Assembly (NCBI GenBank): GCA_016185915.1
Contig: JACPMP010000086.1
Span: forward strand, 1-9,721
Direction of reading: 5' to 3'
Origin: Candidatus Woesearchaeota archaeon
Lineage (GTDB): Archaea; Nanobdellota; Nanobdellia; Woesearchaeales; GW2011-AR4
DNA: 9,721 nt
Made by a program: the position numbers and the translations under genes. The notes beneath the pieces are model-generated. The model was not told the DNA's origin. It worked only from the letters and a program-made list of their open reading frames with translations, and did not search any database. Positions 6,690 through 9,721 of this stretch are shown in pieces. Positions within the stretch are counted from its first letter, which is position 1, and every line of letters starts with the position of its first letter.

Positions 6690-7748
6690 CTAACTTCCAT
6701 TCTGAGCAATTTCATTAATCTCCTTCAACAGCACATCATAAATCTCATTATCATTAATCCTTTTCACAATTTTTCCTTCTTTATACAACAAATGATTTCC
6801 AGGCGCTCCAACAATTCCAATATCGGCTTTTTTGCTTTCCCCGGGCCCATTGACTGCACAGCCCATGACAGCAACTCTGATTGGTTTTTTTATTTTCTCT
6901 GTTGCACTTTCAAGCTGCTCAACAAATTTTATGACATCAACCTCTGTTCTTGCGCACGTTGGACAGCTTGTAACTTGAACTCCGTCATTTCTCAATCCTA
7001 ATGCCCTCAAAATGTATTTGCCAACTTTGACTTCTTCTTTAGGGTCTTCTGACAATGAAATTCTTATGGTATCGCCTATTCCCTCAGACAACAACATTCC
7101 AATTCCCATCGCTGACTTCACAGTTCCGGGAATTTTTGAGCCAGCTTCTGTGACACCAAGATGCAAAGGATAATCAGTTTTCTCAGCAAACAATCGGTAT
7201 GCCTGCACCATTCGAGGAACATCGCTTGCTTTCAATGAAACAATTGTGTCATAAAAATCCAAATCCTCCAGAATTTTTACATGACGCATTGCGCTTTCAA
7301 CCATTGCCTCTGCCGCATAGCCGTATTTTTCAAACAAATCTCTTTCAAGAGAGCCGAGGTTAACCCCAATTCTCATCGGCACACCATAATCTTTGCAAGA
7401 ATTAACAACCATCTTAACCTTGTCAGGATTTCCTATATTGCCAGGGTTAATCCTTAATTTATCAACATATTTTACAGCTTCAAGTGCAATCCTATAATCA
7501 AAATGAATGTCAACAACAAGAGGAATGCTAATATTTTCTTTTATTTCCTTCAATGCCTTTGCAGCATCCATTGTAGGAGCAGAAACTCTTACAATATCAC
7601 AACCGGTTTCTTCCAAACCATGAATCTGCTCAATTGTTGCCTTTATATTAGTTGTATCTGTTGCGGTCATTGATTGAATTGATATAGGTGCATCTCCTCC
7701 AATATACAACTTACCAACTTTTATTTTCCTTGATTTTCGTCTTGACAT
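6690..7748 (-). CDS. ispG: 4-hydroxy-3-methylbut-2-enyl diphosphate synthase IspG (GcpE)
   Basis: Reductive ring opening of methylerythritol cyclodiphosphate to HMBPP, the penultimate step of the MEP isoprenoid pathway, with a [4Fe-4S] cluster. The TIM-barrel part shows GGDAPISIQSMTATDT (17-32), IVRVSAPT (52-59), PLVVDIHFDYRIAL (76-89), KLRINPGNIG (97-106), RIGVNLGSLE (126-135), SLKASDV (171-177), HLGVTEAG (196-203) and GIGDTIRISLSEDP (223-236). The C-terminal cluster domain carries Cys262 and Cys265 in SCPTCAR, Cys297 in VMGCAVNGPGE, and the fourth ligand Glu304. The 352-aa two-domain form is the common bacterial one, without the large insert of the plant and Chlamydia type. All ligands are present. 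It has its own TATA-like element and is followed at 3 bp by the membrane protein gene. An MEP gene in an apparent archaeon implies transfer. Confidence 0.97.
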   Translation of the reverse strand: MSRRKSRKIKVGKLYIGGDAPISIQSMTATDTTNIKATIEQIHGLEETGCDIVRVSAPTMDAAKALKEIKENISIPLVVDIHFDYRIALEAVKYVDKLRINPGNIGNPDKVKMVVNSCKDYGVPMRIGVNLGSLERDLFEKYGYAAEAMVESAMRHVKILEDLDFYDTIVSLKASDVPRMVQAYRLFAEKTDYPLHLGVTEAGSKIPGTVKSAMGIGMLLSEGIGDTIRISLSEDPKEEVKVGKYILRALGLRNDGVQVTSCPTCARTEVDVIKFVEQLESATEKIKKPIRVAVMGCAVNGPGESKKADIGIVGAPGNHLLYKEGKIVKRINDNEIYDVLLKEINEIAQNGS

Positions 7749-7767
7749 TTTATTTTGAGTTTTTTTA

Positions 7768-7777
7768 CAATAAATAG
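7768..7777 (-). promoter_or_regulatory. TATA-box-like element of ispG
   Basis: Minus-strand CTATTTATTG is centred about 24-25 bp upstream of the ispG ATG at 7748, the leaderless archaeal spacing. It is a weaker match than the topA and vapB elements. An imperfect GC-rich inverted repeat (AGGC...GCCT, 7775-7796) touches its upstream edge. Confidence 0.4.
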
Positions 7778-7965
7778 GCGAGCTAATGCGCGAGCCTAGA
7801 TTTTGCGAAGCGGATTAAATTATTTTTTCGTTATTAGTTTATTTAATGTTTATTGCAATGTTAATTTAGTGCATTTATTTTAGTTTCTTTCCCAACGCAT
7901 TAAATAATTGAACATTAATATTAAAATCATTAATAATTTAAAAAATATAAAAAACAAATAAAAAT

Positions 7966-7988
7966 CCCAATCGCCCCAAGGGGCGGGG
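7966..7988 (-). terminator. GC-rich hairpin element, copy 1
   Basis: On the + strand CGCCCC (7972-7977) and GGGGCG (7980-7985) form a stem around AA, and an outer CCC/GGG pair is set off by a 3-nt AAT bulge. Read in the direction of dxs transcription (minus), the hairpin is followed by a long T-rich tract (ATTTTTATTTGTTTTTTATATTTTTT), so it is a good candidate for a terminator or 3'-end stabilising structure of dxs. It has the same architecture as copy 2. Confidence 0.55.
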
Positions 7989-8041
7989 TATTTTTAATGT
8001 TGTAAATTCCCATTAATGTTTTGGTTGATTGGTTTGATAAA

Positions 8042-8064
8042 CCCATTCGCCGCAAGCGGCGGGG
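8042..8064 (-). repeat. GC-rich hairpin element, copy 2
   Basis: It has the same layout as copy 1: CCC, ATT bulge, CGCCGC (8048-8053), AA, GCGGCG (8056-8061), GGG. It differs from copy 1 in the stem by one base on each side, C-G having become G-C, which keeps the pairing. It lies about 40 bp past the dxs stop. On the minus strand it is followed by TTTATC only, a weaker terminator context than copy 1. Confidence 0.6.
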
Positions 8065-8102
8065 AATTTCCAACAATTAAAAAATCTGAAAAATTAATTC
8101 TT

Positions 8103-9721
8103 TTATTTCTCACTTAATATTTCCATAATTATTTTCTTTATACTTTCCTTATCAATTCCAGCCAATTTCTTCTGAATGTCTGGCTTGCCATGCTCTATAA
8201 ATTTGTCAGGAATGCCTATTCTTTTTACATTTGCCTTTATTCCTTTATCCTCAATTAATTCTAAAACAGCAGAACCAAAGCCCCCATTCACAGTTCCTTC
8301 CTCAAGCGTGATTATATTTTTTATTTTCCTTGCGTATTTTAAAATCAAATCTTCATCAATCGGCTTGGCAAATCTTGCATTAATAATTGCGGCATCAACT
8401 TTTAATTCTTCAACAGCATGGATTACATCATATAAAATAGGCCCGACTCCAAGAATCAGCAAATCATTTCCTTCCCTCAACACTTCTCCTTTTCCAATCT
8501 CAAGTTTTTTGAATTCTGCATCTAAACCAACACCTATTCCGCCGCCTCTCGGGTATCTTAAAGCGCACGGTCCTTCAATTAAAGTCGCTGTGTAAAGCAT
8601 GTGCTGCAATTCATTTTCATTTTTTGGAATCATGATTGTTACATTCGGAATGGCCCTAAAATAAGCAATGTCAAACGGCCCGTTATGCGTTGGTCCATCA
8701 TCTCCAACTAATCCTGCCCTGTCCAATGCAAATATAACTCCAAGATTCTGCAAGCATACATCATGAATAATCTGGTCATAAGCTCTTTGCAAAAAAGTTG
8801 AGTAAATTGCGCAAACTGGCTTCATTCCAGAAATCGCAAGCCCGGCTGCAAAAGTCACTGCATGCTGCTCTGCAATTCCAACATCAATTGTTCTGTCAGG
8901 AAAATGCTTCTCAAATTTATTCAATCCAGTGCCACCTTTCATCGCAGCTGTAATTGCAACAATTCTTTTGTCTTCTTCAGCAATTCTTATTAACGCATTG
9001 GCAAACGCATCCGTATAAGTTAAATTAGTTGTTGCCACATATTTCTGCCCATTTACAGGGTCGAATGGTGACATACCATGAAATTTGTCTATGTCCTTTT
9101 CTGCAAATGCATACCCTTTTCCTTTCTCTGTTTTCACATGCAACAAAACAGGCCCTTTTAAATCCTTAACATTCTGCAATGCAGGTAAAAGCTCATCAAA
9201 ATTGTGACCGTCTATAGGGCCAAAATATTGGAATCCCATTGCCTCAAAAAAAAGCCCTTGGGTTGCTATTGTCCTTAATCTTTCTTCTACTTTGCCTAAC
9301 TTGCTTACGCCCTCTTCTCCAATGCCTATTTTCTTCAAGAAACTCAATTCAAAATACCCATGATGCAAAACCATTTTGTTCAGATAATTAGATATAGCAC
9401 CAACATTTGGAGAAATGCTCATCCTGTTATCATTTAAAATAATCAAAATGTCTGTCTTAGAAGCCCCTGAATTGTTTAAGCCCTCAAAAGCTAAGCCAGC
9501 TGTGATGGCACCATCACCTACAAGAGCAACAACCTTGTGTTTTTCTCCTTTGAAATCTCTTGCTTTTGCTATGCCAAGTGCTGCTGATACTGCAGTTGAT
9601 GCATGCCCTGCCCCAAACACATCATATTCTGACTCAAAAATATTGCAAAAGCCGCAGACGCCTTTGTACTGCCTTAAAGTATGAAAATTATCCTTTCTGC
9701 CTGTAACAAGCTTATGGGGAT
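8103..9721 (-). CDS. dxs: 1-deoxy-D-xylulose-5-phosphate synthase Dxs, 5' end cut by the window edge
   Basis: Thiamine-diphosphate enzyme joining pyruvate and glyceraldehyde 3-phosphate to DXP, the first step of the MEP pathway and a precursor source for thiamine and pyridoxal. The frame is open to the edge and 538 residues are visible; roughly the first 80 of about 620 are missing. Counting from the first visible codon: PHKLVTGRKDNFHTLRQY (1-18), FGAGHAS (35-41), the ThDP motif GDGAITAG (68-75) with NN at 82-83, NDNRMSISPNVGA (96-108), KGKGYAFAE (199-207), the catalytic Glu284 in IAEQHAVTFAAG, DRAGLVGDDGPTHNG (333-347) and RYPRG (388-392). A GTG at 9620 is internal (Val34) and not the start. 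CGFC at residues 22-25 stands where most Dxs have SGFP. It ends 354 bp upstream of ispG in the same direction. Confidence 0.96.
   Translation of the reverse strand, partial: PHKLVTGRKDNFHTLRQYKGVCGFCNIFESEYDVFGAGHASTAVSAALGIAKARDFKGEKHKVVALVGDGAITAGLAFEGLNNSGASKTDILIILNDNRMSISPNVGAISNYLNKMVLHHGYFELSFLKKIGIGEEGVSKLGKVEERLRTIATQGLFFEAMGFQYFGPIDGHNFDELLPALQNVKDLKGPVLLHVKTEKGKGYAFAEKDIDKFHGMSPFDPVNGQKYVATTNLTYTDAFANALIRIAEEDKRIVAITAAMKGGTGLNKFEKHFPDRTIDVGIAEQHAVTFAAGLAISGMKPVCAIYSTFLQRAYDQIIHDVCLQNLGVIFALDRAGLVGDDGPTHNGPFDIAYFRAIPNVTIMIPKNENELQHMLYTATLIEGPCALRYPRGGGIGVGLDAEFKKLEIGKGEVLREGNDLLILGVGPILYDVIHAVEELKVDAAIINARFAKPIDEDLILKYARKIKNIITLEEGTVNGGFGSAVLELIEDKGIKANVKRIGIPDKFIEHGKPDIQKKLAGIDKESIKKIIMEILSEK

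Larger units (their letters stand above)
7749..8102. other. Intergenic region between dxs and ispG
   Basis: This 354-bp stretch holds no coding frame that I can support. The part next to ispG carries its promoter. The middle (about 7820-7965) is extremely AT-rich with runs resembling AATTTAAAAAAT. The part next to dxs holds two GC-rich hairpin elements, annotated separately. ATTAATGTT (8012-8020) has an inverted partner AACATTAAT (7911-7919) and a near copy at 7994-8001, but in such AT-rich DNA this may be chance. No tRNA or small RNA fold was recognised. Confidence 0.6.

Noticed and set aside
7775..7796. Imperfect inverted repeat AGGC-GA-GC ... GC-GA-GCCT upstream of ispG, which could pair with tandem G-A mismatches on the + strand
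   Set aside because: The stem is short and interrupted, and the G-A pairs would form only on the strand opposite to ispG transcription. No RNA gene or riboswitch class fits.
7749..8102. Possible tRNA or small RNA gene in the dxs-ispG gap
   Set aside because: No T-loop GGTTCGA-type motif or cloverleaf could be built; only the two GC hairpins show convincing pairing.
8176..8595. 139-codon + strand reading frame
   Set aside because: It is antisense to the conserved C-terminal domain of dxs and has no family features.
9618..9620. GTG as the start of dxs
   Set aside because: The frame stays open upstream to the window edge and encodes conserved Dxs sequence (PHKLVTGRKDNFHTLRQY), so this Val codon is internal.

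Overview
The window reads as AT-rich archaeal DNA, most likely from a small-genome archaeon of the DPANN type (for example a Woesearchaeota or Pacearchaeota relative). The grounds are an archaeal-form DNA topoisomerase I, an aspartate dehydrogenase-based NAD operon, VapBC-type genes, and TATA-box-like elements centred about 24-28 bp upstream of several start codons with no clear Shine-Dalgarno, the spacing expected of leaderless archaeal transcripts. The lineage is an inference; no rRNA or other phylogenetic marker is present.

Left part (1-2761, + strand): a tight three-gene operon nadA-nadC-nadX with 11-bp and 4-bp overlaps. Together the products make nicotinate mononucleotide from L-aspartate, with NadX (aspartate dehydrogenase) replacing the usual L-aspartate oxidase NadB. 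A 15-bp perfect palindrome lies upstream of its promoter. After an 83-bp gap with its own TATA-like element comes a full-length topA (2845-5061) with a Toprim domain, catalytic tyrosine and three C-terminal zinc ribbons.

Middle (5062-5981, - strand): a toxin-antitoxin island convergent to topA. An AbrB-fold VapB and a PIN-domain VapC overlap by 11 bp. VapC overlaps by 4 bp (ATGA) with an unlisted 42-aa antitoxin-like gene, which overlaps by 16 bp with the debris of a MazF/PemK-like toxin. Only that toxin's N-terminal signature and a probable C-terminal helix survive, in different frames. It looks like two stacked TA modules, the second with its toxin destroyed and its antitoxin reading frame intact.

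Right part (5982-9721, - strand): a 5'-truncated dxs (DXP synthase) runs off the right edge. It is followed by a 354-bp intergenic region with two copies of a GC-rich hairpin element that differ by a compensatory base-pair change, then ispG (HMBPP synthase), then, 3 bp further, an unrecognised secreted or membrane-anchored 234-aa protein. dxs and ispG are the first and penultimate steps of the MEP isoprenoid pathway. That is unexpected in an archaeon, since archaea normally use mevalonate routes, and it is the most biologically notable point of the window. Few other systems are visible: no tRNA, rRNA, insertion sequence or CRISPR array was found.
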